Positions 23,615-31,624 of a DNA stretch of 52,225 bases are shown here, one piece after another; position 1 is the first letter of the stretch, and each line of letters begins with the position of its first letter. Made by a program: the position numbers and the translations under genes. The notes under the pieces are model-generated. The model made no database searches and had not been told where the DNA came from. It worked only from the letters and a program-made list of their open reading frames with translations. Where the stretch lies: NCBI GenBank assembly GCA_021790995.1, contig JAJYFA010000008.1, forward strand, positions 1 to 52,225, given 5' to 3'. The stretch comes from Acidobacteriota bacterium. Its GTDB lineage: Bacteria > Acidobacteriota > Terriglobia > Terriglobales > Acidobacteriaceae.

Positions 23615-23659
23615 TTGACAATACCAACCTGGGGTATGGTATCAACCCAGTAGGGGTAT
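23615..23659. promoter_or_regulatory. Shared divergent promoter with two palindromic operators
   Basis: On the plus strand TTGACA (23615-23620) is followed by TATGGT (23635-23640). On the minus strand TTGATA and TATTGT are similarly spaced over the same DNA. ATACCAACCTGGGGTAT (23621-23637) lies exactly between the plus-strand -35 and -10, and GTATCAACCCAGTAGGGGTA (23639-23658) follows. Both are AT-ended palindromes with G/C tracts, the style of RcnR/CsoR operators. Confidence 0.65.
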
Positions 23660-23679
23660 AGTTGCTCCTCTTCCATTCT

Positions 23680-25248
23680 ATGCTGTTTCGCAACCCCAAT
23701 CCGTTAGGTTCGGCGGCAGCCGGGTTGGCTTGCGCCTTTCTGCTCACGGGCATTTACGGTGTGGCGCAGTCGTGTTCCCGTGTGCCATCGGCGCCAGAGC
23801 CGCGGTTGCGGCCGCAGGGGTGGTACCAATCGGGGAACCCGATCCAGCTTGCGTATCAGCCCCTGCGCACAGGTTTTTCCGCGGTCATCGACGCCGCCGG
23901 TCCTGAAGGCGATGCGGCAGGCGACCGGCAAGCGGAGACAGAACCCGCTCTTACCATGGCGCCGCACTCGGCGAGCGCACGCTACTGGGTCTCGGGCCAG
24001 GCCAACAGCATCTTTCAGGCTCACGGCTATTTCCACTCGCCTTACCAGGGGACGAACAGCCTCATCGACGATTTGGAGACCAAAGCCTCCGAGGTAGGGA
24101 CGCTCTATCTTGGCTACCAGTTACGTCCGAACTCGCGGTACAACACCGATCTGATCGTCGATTTCGAGAACGCGGGCGGGCGCGGGATCTCCCAAGCGCT
24201 CGGACTGGCCGGCGCGACCAATCTCGATGTGGTACGCAATCCAAACCTGAGCAGTGCGCCCTATCTTGCGCGCGGCGAGATCCACCAGACCATCGGCCTG
24301 ACGGACGAGATGGTCGATCAGGATCGTGGGCCGCTGGCGCTCGCGACCAAAATGCCCGCGCGGCGGTTCGAGATCCGCATCGGCAAGATGACGCTTCCCG
24401 ATACCTTCGATGTGAACTCCGTCGGGTCGGATAGCCATTTGCAGTTCACCAACTGGACGATCGACAACAACGGCGCCTGGGACTATGCGGCCGATACGCG
24501 CGGCTATACGGTCGCCGGCATTCTGGAGTACGACGACAAGGTGTGGTCGGCGCGGTACGCCATCGCCGCCATGCCGACGGTGGCCAACGGCATGGACCTC
24601 GACTGGGCTATCAGCCGCGCCAACGGACAGAACGGAGAGTTCGAGTTACGCAAGGGGCTGCTGGCTCCCTTCGTGAAGTCGAAGCGCGAAGGCGCGATAC
24701 GCATTTTGAGTTACGTCAACCATGCGCACATGGGCGACTACCGCGCGTCGGTCGAGCAGTATCTGGCAGGCAGGATCGCCAGGCCGAGCATTATTGCAAC
24801 TGAACGTTTCGGCGCGGTGAAATATGGCTTCGGATTCAACACGGAACAGGAAGTTACGGACAGCCTGCGGCTCTTCGGGCGTTTTGGCTGGAACGACGAC
24901 CGCAATGAATCTTTTGCGTACACCGAGGTCGCACAGACGGTTCTCTTCGGCGGCGACTACAACGGCCACGACTGGCGCCGACCGAACGACAAGGTCGGCG
25001 TGGCCTTCGTGTCGAACGCCATCAAGCGCGATCACCAGAATTACCTGCACTACGGCGGGCTCGGCTTCCTGCTGGGTGACGGTAACCTGAATTACGGCCG
25101 CGAGAACATTCTCGAGTGGTACTACAACGTCCACATCTGGCGCGGGCTCTACGGAATGCTGGGCGGGACCGAGATCGCCAACCCCGGCTACAATCGCGAC
25201 CGCGGCCCAGTGTACGTCTCAACGGTGCGCGCGCACATCGATTTCTAA
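23680..25248 (+). CDS. OprB-like outer-membrane porin
   Basis: The product is about 522 aa from ATG 23680, with a hydrophobic N-terminal export signal (AGLACAFLLTGIYGVAQS). The body is beta-rich with alternating pattern, and the C-terminus reads GDGNLNYGRENILEWYYNVH, IANPGYNRDRGPVYV and ends in Phe (RAHIDF), typical of OprB carbohydrate-selective porins. The ORF-track start is a TTG at 23662. Promoter DNA shared with the RcnR-type gene suggests metal- or aldehyde-responsive control. Substrate is unknown; metal uptake is a possibility raised by the regulator only. Confidence 0.8.
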   Translation: MLFRNPNPLGSAAAGLACAFLLTGIYGVAQSCSRVPSAPEPRLRPQGWYQSGNPIQLAYQPLRTGFSAVIDAAGPEGDAAGDRQAETEPALTMAPHSASARYWVSGQANSIFQAHGYFHSPYQGTNSLIDDLETKASEVGTLYLGYQLRPNSRYNTDLIVDFENAGGRGISQALGLAGATNLDVVRNPNLSSAPYLARGEIHQTIGLTDEMVDQDRGPLALATKMPARRFEIRIGKMTLPDTFDVNSVGSDSHLQFTNWTIDNNGAWDYAADTRGYTVAGILEYDDKVWSARYAIAAMPTVANGMDLDWAISRANGQNGEFELRKGLLAPFVKSKREGAIRILSYVNHAHMGDYRASVEQYLAGRIARPSIIATERFGAVKYGFGFNTEQEVTDSLRLFGRFGWNDDRNESFAYTEVAQTVLFGGDYNGHDWRRPNDKVGVAFVSNAIKRDHQNYLHYGGLGFLLGDGNLNYGRENILEWYYNVHIWRGLYGMLGGTEIANPGYNRDRGPVYVSTVRAHIDF

Positions 25249-25262
25249 AGACAGGAAGGAAG

Positions 25263-25646
25263 CTACTTCGTCGGTTGTGGCTGCGCGGGGAGCCTGTAGA
25301 TCACTTCTCCGGGCTTGGCGTAGTGCAACTTCTCCCGCGCCTCGCGTTCAATCTCATCAGGATCCGATTGGAGCCGCTGAATCTGCTGGCGCATCTGCGC
25401 GTTTTCCTGTTGCAGGTCTTTGATCTGCTGCTGCAGGTGGCGATCTTCGGTACGTTTATGCTGCCAGACCGAGAGGCCGTGCTTTCCATAGACCACGTGC
25501 CAGGTCACGAGCAGCGTCAAGCTGATGGCGAGCACCGTTCCTGCCGGCTGCCAGAGCCTTTGCGCCCAGGCGGCGGCGCGCTTACCAAGCGGCGCCTGAG
25601 GCTTGCCGGCTGCCGTCTTTTCTGTTTGCGCGGTCTGTTGCGCCAT
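25263..25646 (-). CDS. ftsB: FtsB/DivIC-like septum formation initiator
   Basis: The 127-aa protein has a cytoplasmic N-terminus, one membrane helix (AGTVLAISLTLLVTWHVVYG), then a coiled coil LQQQIKDLQQENAQMRQQIQ. It ends with the family-typical block DEIEREAREKLHYAKPGEVI. FtsB-type proteins link early and late division proteins at the septum. It lies 104 bp downstream of the phosphohexomutase on the same strand and ends 14 bp from the convergent porin stop. Confidence 0.83.
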   Translation of the reverse strand: MAQQTAQTEKTAAGKPQAPLGKRAAAWAQRLWQPAGTVLAISLTLLVTWHVVYGKHGLSVWQHKRTEDRHLQQQIKDLQQENAQMRQQIQRLQSDPDEIEREAREKLHYAKPGEVIYRLPAQPQPTK

Positions 25647-25750
25647 TGAATCACAATCCTTCTATGTGGGAGGTGGTGCGCTCAGGATGACAGGTTCGTG
25701 GTTCAAAGAACTGCTGCATCAGGACACCCACTCCGACTCCCCGGCTTGTT

Positions 25751-27154
25751 CTAGCCGAGAACGAATCTTTCGGCTGCCGAGCGCAGGGCCTGCACCTCGT
25801 TTTCGTTGCGCGCTTCACTATAGGCGCGCACCACCGGTTCAGTTCCTGAAAGCCGGTAGCAGACCCACGAGCCGTCGTCGAGAATCAGCTTCAGCCCGTC
25901 GGTGCGCACCACGTTCACGACTTTGTGTCCTCCCAGGTCGCTGGGATCGGCCTTCAACTTCTCAGTGAACGCGGCTTTCTGCTCCGCGGTCAAGTGAAAG
26001 TTCTCGCGAACCGGGTAGAAGGAACCAACCTTGGCAAAAAGCGCCTTCAATTGTGCGCCGAGGCTGGCGCCGCGAGTGGCCACCATCTCGGCGACCAGCA
26101 GCCCGGCCAGAACGCCGTCCTTCTCCGGCACGTGGCCTCGGATCGTTAGCCCCGCTGATTCCTCGCCGCCGATGGCGATCTTGTCCTGGTTGATCAGTTC
26201 GCCGATGTACTTGAAGCCGACAGGAGTCTCGTAGAGGGGCACCTTGTGGTAATCGGCCAGAGCGTTGATGAGGTTGGTGGTCGCCACGCTCTTGGCCACG
26301 CCATTCTTCCAGCCGCGTGTCTCCACCAGATAGTCAAAGAGCAGCGCGATGATGTAGTTCGGCTGGATGAAGGTTCCGTCGCCATCGACCACCCCGAAGC
26401 GATCCGCATCGCCGTCGGTGGCGATGGCAAGCGAGGCGCCGATCTCTTGCATCTTTTTCTTGGCGTCGGTGAGCAATTCGTCGGAAGGCTCCGGCGCGTG
26501 GCCGCCAAAGAGCACGTCGCGGTAGTCGTGTACGCACTCGACCGTCACACCGTACTCGCGCAGCAGGTCGGAGGCATAGCCGCGTCCCGCGCCCCAAAAC
26601 GGGTCGTAGACCACTTTGATGCCCGCCTTGGCGATGGCTTTAAGATCAACCAGTTCGGTGAGCCGCTTGAGGAACGCGGGTTTCACATCAACCGTTTCGA
26701 ATTTTTCGGCAGAGGACATTGGAACGCCGGCTCCGCTGGCGGCGAGCTTTTCCGCCGCGGCCTCAATCTGCTTTGTTGCTTCAGGCAGCGCAGGCGCGCC
26801 ATCGGGTGTCGAGTACTTGATGCCGTTGTACTCCGGGGGATTGTGCGACGCGGTAAAGTTGATGGCGCCGCATGTCTTGAGCGTGCGCACAGCGTACGCG
26901 ATGGCAGGCGTGGCCGCGGCCTCGGAAATCACGATAGGCGTGACGCCCGCCCCGGCCAGGACTTTGGCCGCCTCGGCCACAAAGCTCTCGCCAAGGAAGC
27001 GCGGATCGCGGCCGACCAATACCCGGTGCGGTGCGGGCAGAGTCTTCACATACGCAGCAATGCCGCCCACGGCCAGCCGGATGTTCGCTGTCGTAAATTC
27101 GTCCGCTACAATCGCCCGCCAACCCGAAGTGCCAAATTTAATCGCTGTCGCCAT
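25751..27154 (-). CDS. Phosphoglucomutase/phosphomannomutase family enzyme
   Basis: The product is 467 aa from ATG 27154. IKFGTSGWRAIVADEFT opens domain 1. TASHNPPEYNGIKYS near residue 100 carries the phospho-serine. DGDADRFGVVDGDG near 245-250 is the magnesium site. GGEESAGLTIRGHVPEKDGV is the sugar-binding loop, and YRLSGTEPVVRAYSEA the C-terminal phosphate-binding loop. It interconverts hexose 1- and 6-phosphates; glucose or mannose preference cannot be decided. The track start at 27178 is slightly too long. Confidence 0.88.
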   Translation of the reverse strand: MATAIKFGTSGWRAIVADEFTTANIRLAVGGIAAYVKTLPAPHRVLVGRDPRFLGESFVAEAAKVLAGAGVTPIVISEAAATPAIAYAVRTLKTCGAINFTASHNPPEYNGIKYSTPDGAPALPEATKQIEAAAEKLAASGAGVPMSSAEKFETVDVKPAFLKRLTELVDLKAIAKAGIKVVYDPFWGAGRGYASDLLREYGVTVECVHDYRDVLFGGHAPEPSDELLTDAKKKMQEIGASLAIATDGDADRFGVVDGDGTFIQPNYIIALLFDYLVETRGWKNGVAKSVATTNLINALADYHKVPLYETPVGFKYIGELINQDKIAIGGEESAGLTIRGHVPEKDGVLAGLLVAEMVATRGASLGAQLKALFAKVGSFYPVRENFHLTAEQKAAFTEKLKADPSDLGGHKVVNVVRTDGLKLILDDGSWVCYRLSGTEPVVRAYSEARNENEVQALRSAAERFVLG

Positions 27155-27322
27155 CGCGTTTTCTCCGCCTTGCTGCAATTTGCTTCCAATTCAATCCTGC
27201 AATACCGCGCCCGGATCGGCAAGCTATGTTGCATTTGTGCGTGAGGATTTCAGTCGGGTTCGCCGCCTGGCCCGATTCGGACGTACGCTGTTGAGAACGT
27301 AGTCTTCATCCGGAGGGGGCTT

Positions 27323-27673
27323 ATGCTCGAAGCCACATCGTTCGCTCGTATTGTTTTGACAACGGCCGCCAACGCCGAGGAAGCAGCGCGGCTGGGCCGT
27401 ACGCTCGTCGAGGATCGTCTGGCCGCGTGCGCCACGCTGCTGCCGGCCGCGCATTCGATCTATCACTGGCAGAGCCAGATTGAGACTTCCGACGAGTGTG
27501 TGCTTCTGCTCAAGACGGTTGCCGGACGGCTGGCCGCACTGGAAGCCCGGCTTCACGATCTCCACAGCTATGAGACGCCGGAGTTTCTGGTGCTTCCGGT
27601 CGAAGCGGGCAGCCATGCCTATCTTGCGTGGCTTCAAGCCAGCCTGCATGAGCCAGAGAGCAGATTTATCTGA
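27323..27673 (+). CDS. cutA: CutA1-like divalent cation tolerance protein
   Basis: The 116-aa protein matches CutA1: IVLTTAANAEEAARLGRTLV at the start, then LAACATLLPAAHSIYHWQS, DECVLLLKT and ETPEFLVLPVEAGSHAYLAW. These small trimeric ferredoxin-like proteins are tied to copper tolerance and signalling, though the mechanism is disputed. GGAGG precedes the ATG. It is divergent from the phosphohexomutase and followed by a small membrane ORF. Confidence 0.88.
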   Translation: MLEATSFARIVLTTAANAEEAARLGRTLVEDRLAACATLLPAAHSIYHWQSQIETSDECVLLLKTVAGRLAALEARLHDLHSYETPEFLVLPVEAGSHAYLAWLQASLHEPESRFI

Positions 27674-27753
27674 GCCGAAGGATTCCGCACCCGCGCGTGA
27701 TCGTGTGGATGCCAGCCGGCGCGCACTCTGGTATTCTTTGAGGAGTCTGCCTC

Positions 27754-27915
27754 ATGCGTTGGCTCCTCATTGTCCTGCTCGTCTCGCTTGCAGGGCTGCT
27801 TATTGCGGCCGCGGGCGTGGCATATCACATCTGGAAACAGCGGTTTGGGCGCGGCAGCGAGGCGCCTGTCGCGGTTGATCCGGCTGAGGAGCCGAATCTG
27901 GAAGTGGAACCCTGA
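27754..27915 (+). CDS. 53-aa single-helix membrane protein
   Basis: The ORF, too short for the track, reads MRWLLIVLLVSLAGLLIAAA at the start. A short basic region (HIWKQRFGRG) and an acidic tail DPAEEPNLEVEP follow. GAGGAG lies 8 nt upstream of the ATG. It looks like a membrane-anchored small protein or lipoprotein-free signal anchor. No family recognised. It sits between cutA and mqnD on the same strand. Confidence 0.6.
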   Translation: MRWLLIVLLVSLAGLLIAAAGVAYHIWKQRFGRGSEAPVAVDPAEEPNLEVEP

Positions 27916-28040
27916 TTTGCCCCGCGATTTAACATCATCGAGAAATGAGAAGAGTATGCGGACGATTCCAGATCGCCGATGCCGCATCTAACTTACAGGG
28001 GATCAAAGATATTTTTTTGCTGAAAGGAATTTTGCCTGCC

Positions 28041-28922
28041 GTGAGCACACAAACACCTGAAACTGCAAGCCCTGTAGCCAGTCCCGCCGTCAAGGAAATC
28101 TCCATTGCGCACAGTCCAGACTCCGATGACGCCTTCATGTTTTACGGGCTGGCGACAAATAAAATTCGCGTGCCCGGCTATCGCTTCACGCATACGCTTT
28201 GCGATATTGAGACCCTCAATCGCCGAGCCCGCGACGAAGCATTCTACGACGTAAGCGCCATCAGCTTTCACGCTTATCCCTATGTGCAGGAAAACTACAC
28301 GCTCATGGGCTGCGGGGGCAGCGTGGGTGAGGGCTACGGGCCCATGGTCGTCTCCAACCGCAAGATGGAACCGGGCGAACTCGACCGTATCCGCGTGGCC
28401 ATTCCCGGCACGCTCACCACGGCCTATCTGGCTCTGAAGATCTTCAACCCGAAGATTGAGACCCAGGTCGTTCCCTTCGACCAGATCATTCCGGAGATTC
28501 TGGCCGGCAAGTACGATGCGGGCCTCATCATCCACGAGGGGCAGCTTACCTACACGACGAACGGCCTCCACAAGATCATCGATTTAGGCGTGTGGTGGCG
28601 CGAAACCACCGGTCTTGTGCTGCCTCTGGGCGGCAACGCGATCCGGCGCTCGCTCGGCGCCAAATCGCACAAGATCATCTCCAAGGCGCTGCGCGACTCC
28701 ATCAACCACGCCCTCGACCATCGCGAGGAGGCGCTGGAATACGCCATGCAGTTTGCGCGCGACCTGGACACGGGCCTGGCAAGCAAATTCGTGAGCATGT
28801 ATGTCAACGAACGCACGCTTGACTATGGCGCCGACGGCCGCGAGGCCATCCGCAAGCTGCTGGATCTCGGCCACGAACGCGGCGTGATCCCCATCTCGCC
28901 CAAGGTCGACTTCGTGGATTAG
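28041..28922 (+). CDS. mqnD: MqnD-like 1,4-dihydroxy-6-naphthoate synthase (futalosine pathway)
   Basis: The product is about 293 aa from GTG 28041; TTG 28032 is also possible, with AAAGGA upstream. The MqnA/MqnD periplasmic-binding-like fold is visible: ISIAHSPDSDDAFMFYGL, YDVSAISFHAYPYV, GEGYGPMVVSN, IPGTLTTAYLALKIF, and DAGLIIHEGQLTY. It belongs to the futalosine route to menaquinone, converting cyclic dehypoxanthinylfutalosine to dihydroxynaphthoate. MqnA is the alternative, but the SPDSDDAF start favours MqnD. Other pathway genes are not in the window. Confidence 0.82.
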   Translation: MSTQTPETASPVASPAVKEISIAHSPDSDDAFMFYGLATNKIRVPGYRFTHTLCDIETLNRRARDEAFYDVSAISFHAYPYVQENYTLMGCGGSVGEGYGPMVVSNRKMEPGELDRIRVAIPGTLTTAYLALKIFNPKIETQVVPFDQIIPEILAGKYDAGLIIHEGQLTYTTNGLHKIIDLGVWWRETTGLVLPLGGNAIRRSLGAKSHKIISKALRDSINHALDHREEALEYAMQFARDLDTGLASKFVSMYVNERTLDYGADGREAIRKLLDLGHERGVIPISPKVDFVD

Positions 28923-28943
28923 TCCCGCAATCCGATCACGGTA

Positions 28944-28981
28944 CTCCCATCCTTGTGCGCAATCCCGCGAAAGGATGGGAG
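28944..28981 (+). terminator. Perfect 11-bp hairpin after mqnD
   Basis: CTCCCATCCTT (28944-28954) pairs exactly with AAGGATGGGAG (28971-28981) around 16 nt. It starts 22 bp after the mqnD stop. No T-run follows, so it may be a rho-dependent or mRNA-stabilising element. Confidence 0.55.
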
Positions 28982-29158
28982 GCCAACGCGCTACTCTTCC
29001 CGCTTCCATATCCTGTGCTGTTCGCAGCCCTCGCCGTGACATGGACCTTTGGGTGCCTGGACCTGCACGAAGGTCATCCAGCCGGCCTAACAATCTTTCC
29101 GTGAAACTCTAAATATTTCCTAATGCGCGTCGATACATCCGGCAGGAGCTACCTCTGG

Positions 29159-30142
29159 ATGCATGCTCAACCGACCTTTCTCGTCGCATCGGCGGATACG
29201 AACCTGCTGCGTGCCATTGAGCCTACGCTGCTCGCCGCAGGTGCGCGTATCGAAGTTGTTCTCTCCGCGGAGGCCGCGCTGGCTTCAATCTCCGGCCCTC
29301 ATCCACCCAACCTGATTCTTCTTGACGTCGATCTGCCGGGCATGCCCATGGGGCAGTTGCTGGCAGCTCTTCGCGCCAGGACGGAGAGCTCCGGCCTTCC
29401 CGTCGTGCTCATCGCCGATATGGTGACGCAGGATTGGATCGATCGGCTTGCCGAGGGCGCAATCGACGAACTCATTCCGCGTTCAGCTGAGTCCACTTAT
29501 TGGCAGTTGCGTCTGGACATGGTGCTGCGCAATCAGCGCATGGCGCACGAGTTGGACTCCTTGCGCGATGTGGTTCTGCGTAGCGCCCAACTCGATCGCC
29601 TGACCGGTGTCTACAATCGCGAAACCCTGCTGGCCATGCTCTTTCGCGAAACCGATCGGGTGCAGCGCAATGGCAGTCCGATGTGTCTGGTGCTCTTCGA
29701 TATCGACGATTTCGGCCACTGGAATTCGCGGCTCGGCGTGGATGCCTGCGACGAACTGCTTTGCCAGGCGGCCAGCCGCACCGCGGCCCTGTTGCGCAGC
29801 TACGATGTGCTGGGACGGCCGGGCATGGACGAGTTTCTGGTCGCATTGCCCTCCTGCACTCCGGCCAATGCCATGGCTCTCACTGAACGGCTGCGCGTTG
29901 AGGTATTTTCCAAACCCTTCCACGTAGCCGGCGAAGCCATCCGGCTCTCCGCCTGTTTCGGCATTGCCGTGAGCCACGGCCGTTCGCCGGTGGTGGTGCT
30001 ACTGGAAGCGGAAAAGGCTATGGAGTTGGCCAAGGCGTCCGGCCCCGAATCGATCCAATGCTTCGGCAGCCCATCGCAAACCGCGCCGTCTCCCGTTACC
30101 TTTCTTTCCGCAAGTTCGGGAGATGAGTTGCTCGCCTGGTAA
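29159..30142 (+). CDS. Receiver-GGDEF protein with degenerate GMDEF signature
   Basis: The product is about 327 aa from ATG 29159 (AGGAG 10 nt upstream); ATG 29123 is the longer alternative. Residues 1-120 are a receiver-like domain with LILLDVDLPGMP holding the phospho-acceptor Asp. A helical linker leads to a GGDEF domain starting DRLTGVYNRETLLAMLFRE. The active-site loop reads GRPGMDEFLVALP, so the second Gly of GGDEF is Met. The protein may bind rather than make cyclic-di-GMP, or have low activity. It is a single-gene unit ended by a strong hairpin. Confidence 0.85.
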   Translation: MHAQPTFLVASADTNLLRAIEPTLLAAGARIEVVLSAEAALASISGPHPPNLILLDVDLPGMPMGQLLAALRARTESSGLPVVLIADMVTQDWIDRLAEGAIDELIPRSAESTYWQLRLDMVLRNQRMAHELDSLRDVVLRSAQLDRLTGVYNRETLLAMLFRETDRVQRNGSPMCLVLFDIDDFGHWNSRLGVDACDELLCQAASRTAALLRSYDVLGRPGMDEFLVALPSCTPANAMALTERLRVEVFSKPFHVAGEAIRLSACFGIAVSHGRSPVVVLLEAEKAMELAKASGPESIQCFGSPSQTAPSPVTFLSASSGDELLAW

Positions 30143-30162
30143 CCCAAAGGCCAGACGAGCTG

Positions 30163-30192
30163 GCCCCGGATTCTCTCTCCGGAATCCGGGGC
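30163..30192. terminator. Strong bidirectional hairpin between convergent genes
   Basis: GCCCCGGATTC (30163-30173) pairs perfectly with GAATCCGGGGC (30182-30192) around 8 nt, between the GGDEF gene and hemW, which converge. T-runs are absent on both sides, but the stem is very stable. Confidence 0.65.
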
Positions 30193-30232
30193 GGATGCTT
30201 CGCAAGCGGACAGGCTGAAAAACGCGAAAGCG

Positions 30233-31549
30233 CTACGTGGCGTGTCTTGTTTCCGCATTCTCAGGGAGTAGAAATTCCTGAAAGACTTCGTTTGAAATCA
30301 GCCGTCCGCGCGCCGTGAGCCGTGCTCTTTCGCCATCGAAGATGAGCAGCTCATCTTCGGCAAGCCTTTTTGCCGTTCTGATGGAAGCTTCAACGAGGCT
30401 CGAACCGAATTCTGTTCGCAGTTCGGCAACATCCACGCCGGCATTTGTGCGCAACCCCAGAAACCACGCTTCCTCGTGCTGCCGCTCGCGCGCGAGCCAC
30501 TCCATCTCGACCGCTTCTGCGCCGTCCAGATACACTCTCAGGTCTTCGGTCGTCGTCGCGCGTAATACCGAACCAACCGTGCCCCATTCATTTCGCGTGC
30601 CCTGCGAAATGGATGAGAGATCTCCACATTCCCGCTTTGCCCCCGATTCTCGCCCGATTGACGTACAAGCGGCAACTGCGGAATCGCGCAGCATAGACGA
30701 CGCATCCAGCCCCACGCCGAGATACGGCCGCCGCTGCCAGTAGCGCAGGTTGTGGCGCGATTCCATTCCAGAGCGAGCAAAATTCGAAATCTCGTACTGC
30801 CGCAGTCCGGCGCTCTCAAGCCGCTCGATGGCTCGCTCGTACATCTTCACAATCGCGTCTTCGCCCGGCACCAGTTCGGCGTGGTACCGTGCGCCGCCCT
30901 TGAGCATCTCGCGCCCCAGCCGCGAATCCTCGTCCACCTCCAGCATGTAGATGCTGGCGTGCGGAACCTCGGAGGCCAGCAGCGCATCGAGCGATTCCTC
31001 CCACGAGTCGAGGGTTTGTCTGGCCAGTCCCGCAATCAGGTCGAGGTTCAGATTCGAAATTCCGGCCGCACGCAGTCGCCGGAGGTCTGCTTCAACGGCG
31101 GCGCGGTTGTGCAGCCGCCCGCTCGCGTGCGCCTCGCTGTCCACGAACGACTGCACGCCCAGGCTCGCGCGATTCACGCCCGCGGCTGCCATGGCTTCGA
31201 GGGTCGCGGCGGCCAACTGTCCGGGCGCGCACTCCATGGTGATTTCGGCGTCCGCGTCGAGATCGAACTCCCCGCGCAGGGCTGCGAAGAGCCGCATTAC
31301 GAGATCTGGCGCGAGCAGCGATGGCGTTCCCCCGCCCAGGTACACCGTGTCCACGCGCTGCGGCAGCTCGGCTCCCACGCTCTGCGCCCACGCGCGTGCG
31401 CCGGTCAGATCGGCGATTACCCTCTCCACATAGCGAGCGTGTTCCGCGACCGGATACACCCCCGACGCAAAGTTGCAATAGGTGCACTTCGACCGGCAAA
31501 AAGGAATGGAAACGTAGACCCCAAGCGCATTGCCGGCCGAGCGACTCAT
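30233..31549 (-). CDS. hemW: HemW-like radical SAM protein (coproporphyrinogen oxidase-like) with an in-frame insertion
   Basis: The 438-aa protein has VSIPFCRSKCTYCNFASG with the radical-SAM CxxxCxxC, followed by DTVYLGGGTPSLL and NLDLIAGLARQTLDSWEESL, and the HemW-type C-terminal winged region. HemW is a heme chaperone often misnamed HemN. It is longer than the usual 380-400 aa because about 35 residues are inserted after GVGLDASSMLRD; the DNA there carries a 12-bp palindrome. The frame stays open, so the protein is probably made. It is divergent from the metallophosphoesterase. Confidence 0.85.
   Translation of the reverse strand: MSRSAGNALGVYVSIPFCRSKCTYCNFASGVYPVAEHARYVERVIADLTGARAWAQSVGAELPQRVDTVYLGGGTPSLLAPDLVMRLFAALRGEFDLDADAEITMECAPGQLAAATLEAMAAAGVNRASLGVQSFVDSEAHASGRLHNRAAVEADLRRLRAAGISNLNLDLIAGLARQTLDSWEESLDALLASEVPHASIYMLEVDEDSRLGREMLKGGARYHAELVPGEDAIVKMYERAIERLESAGLRQYEISNFARSGMESRHNLRYWQRRPYLGVGLDASSMLRDSAVAACTSIGRESGAKRECGDLSSISQGTRNEWGTVGSVLRATTTEDLRVYLDGAEAVEMEWLARERQHEEAWFLGLRTNAGVDVAELRTEFGSSLVEASIRTAKRLAEDELLIFDGERARLTARGRLISNEVFQEFLLPENAETRHAT
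30585..30615. repeat. Palindromic element inside hemW
   Basis: CATTCATTTCGC (30585-30596) and GCGAAATGGATG (30604-30615) pair at 11 of 12 positions around a 7-nt loop. It lies in the part of hemW that encodes the extra residues, suggesting a repeat inserted in frame. I did not notice a second copy in the window. Confidence 0.5.
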
Positions 31550-31624
31550 GAAGAGATTGTTGCACGCACGGTTGCCGCCGCTATCGGCTGCTGCTCATGC
31601 AATGATGAAGAAGAGGAGATCCGC

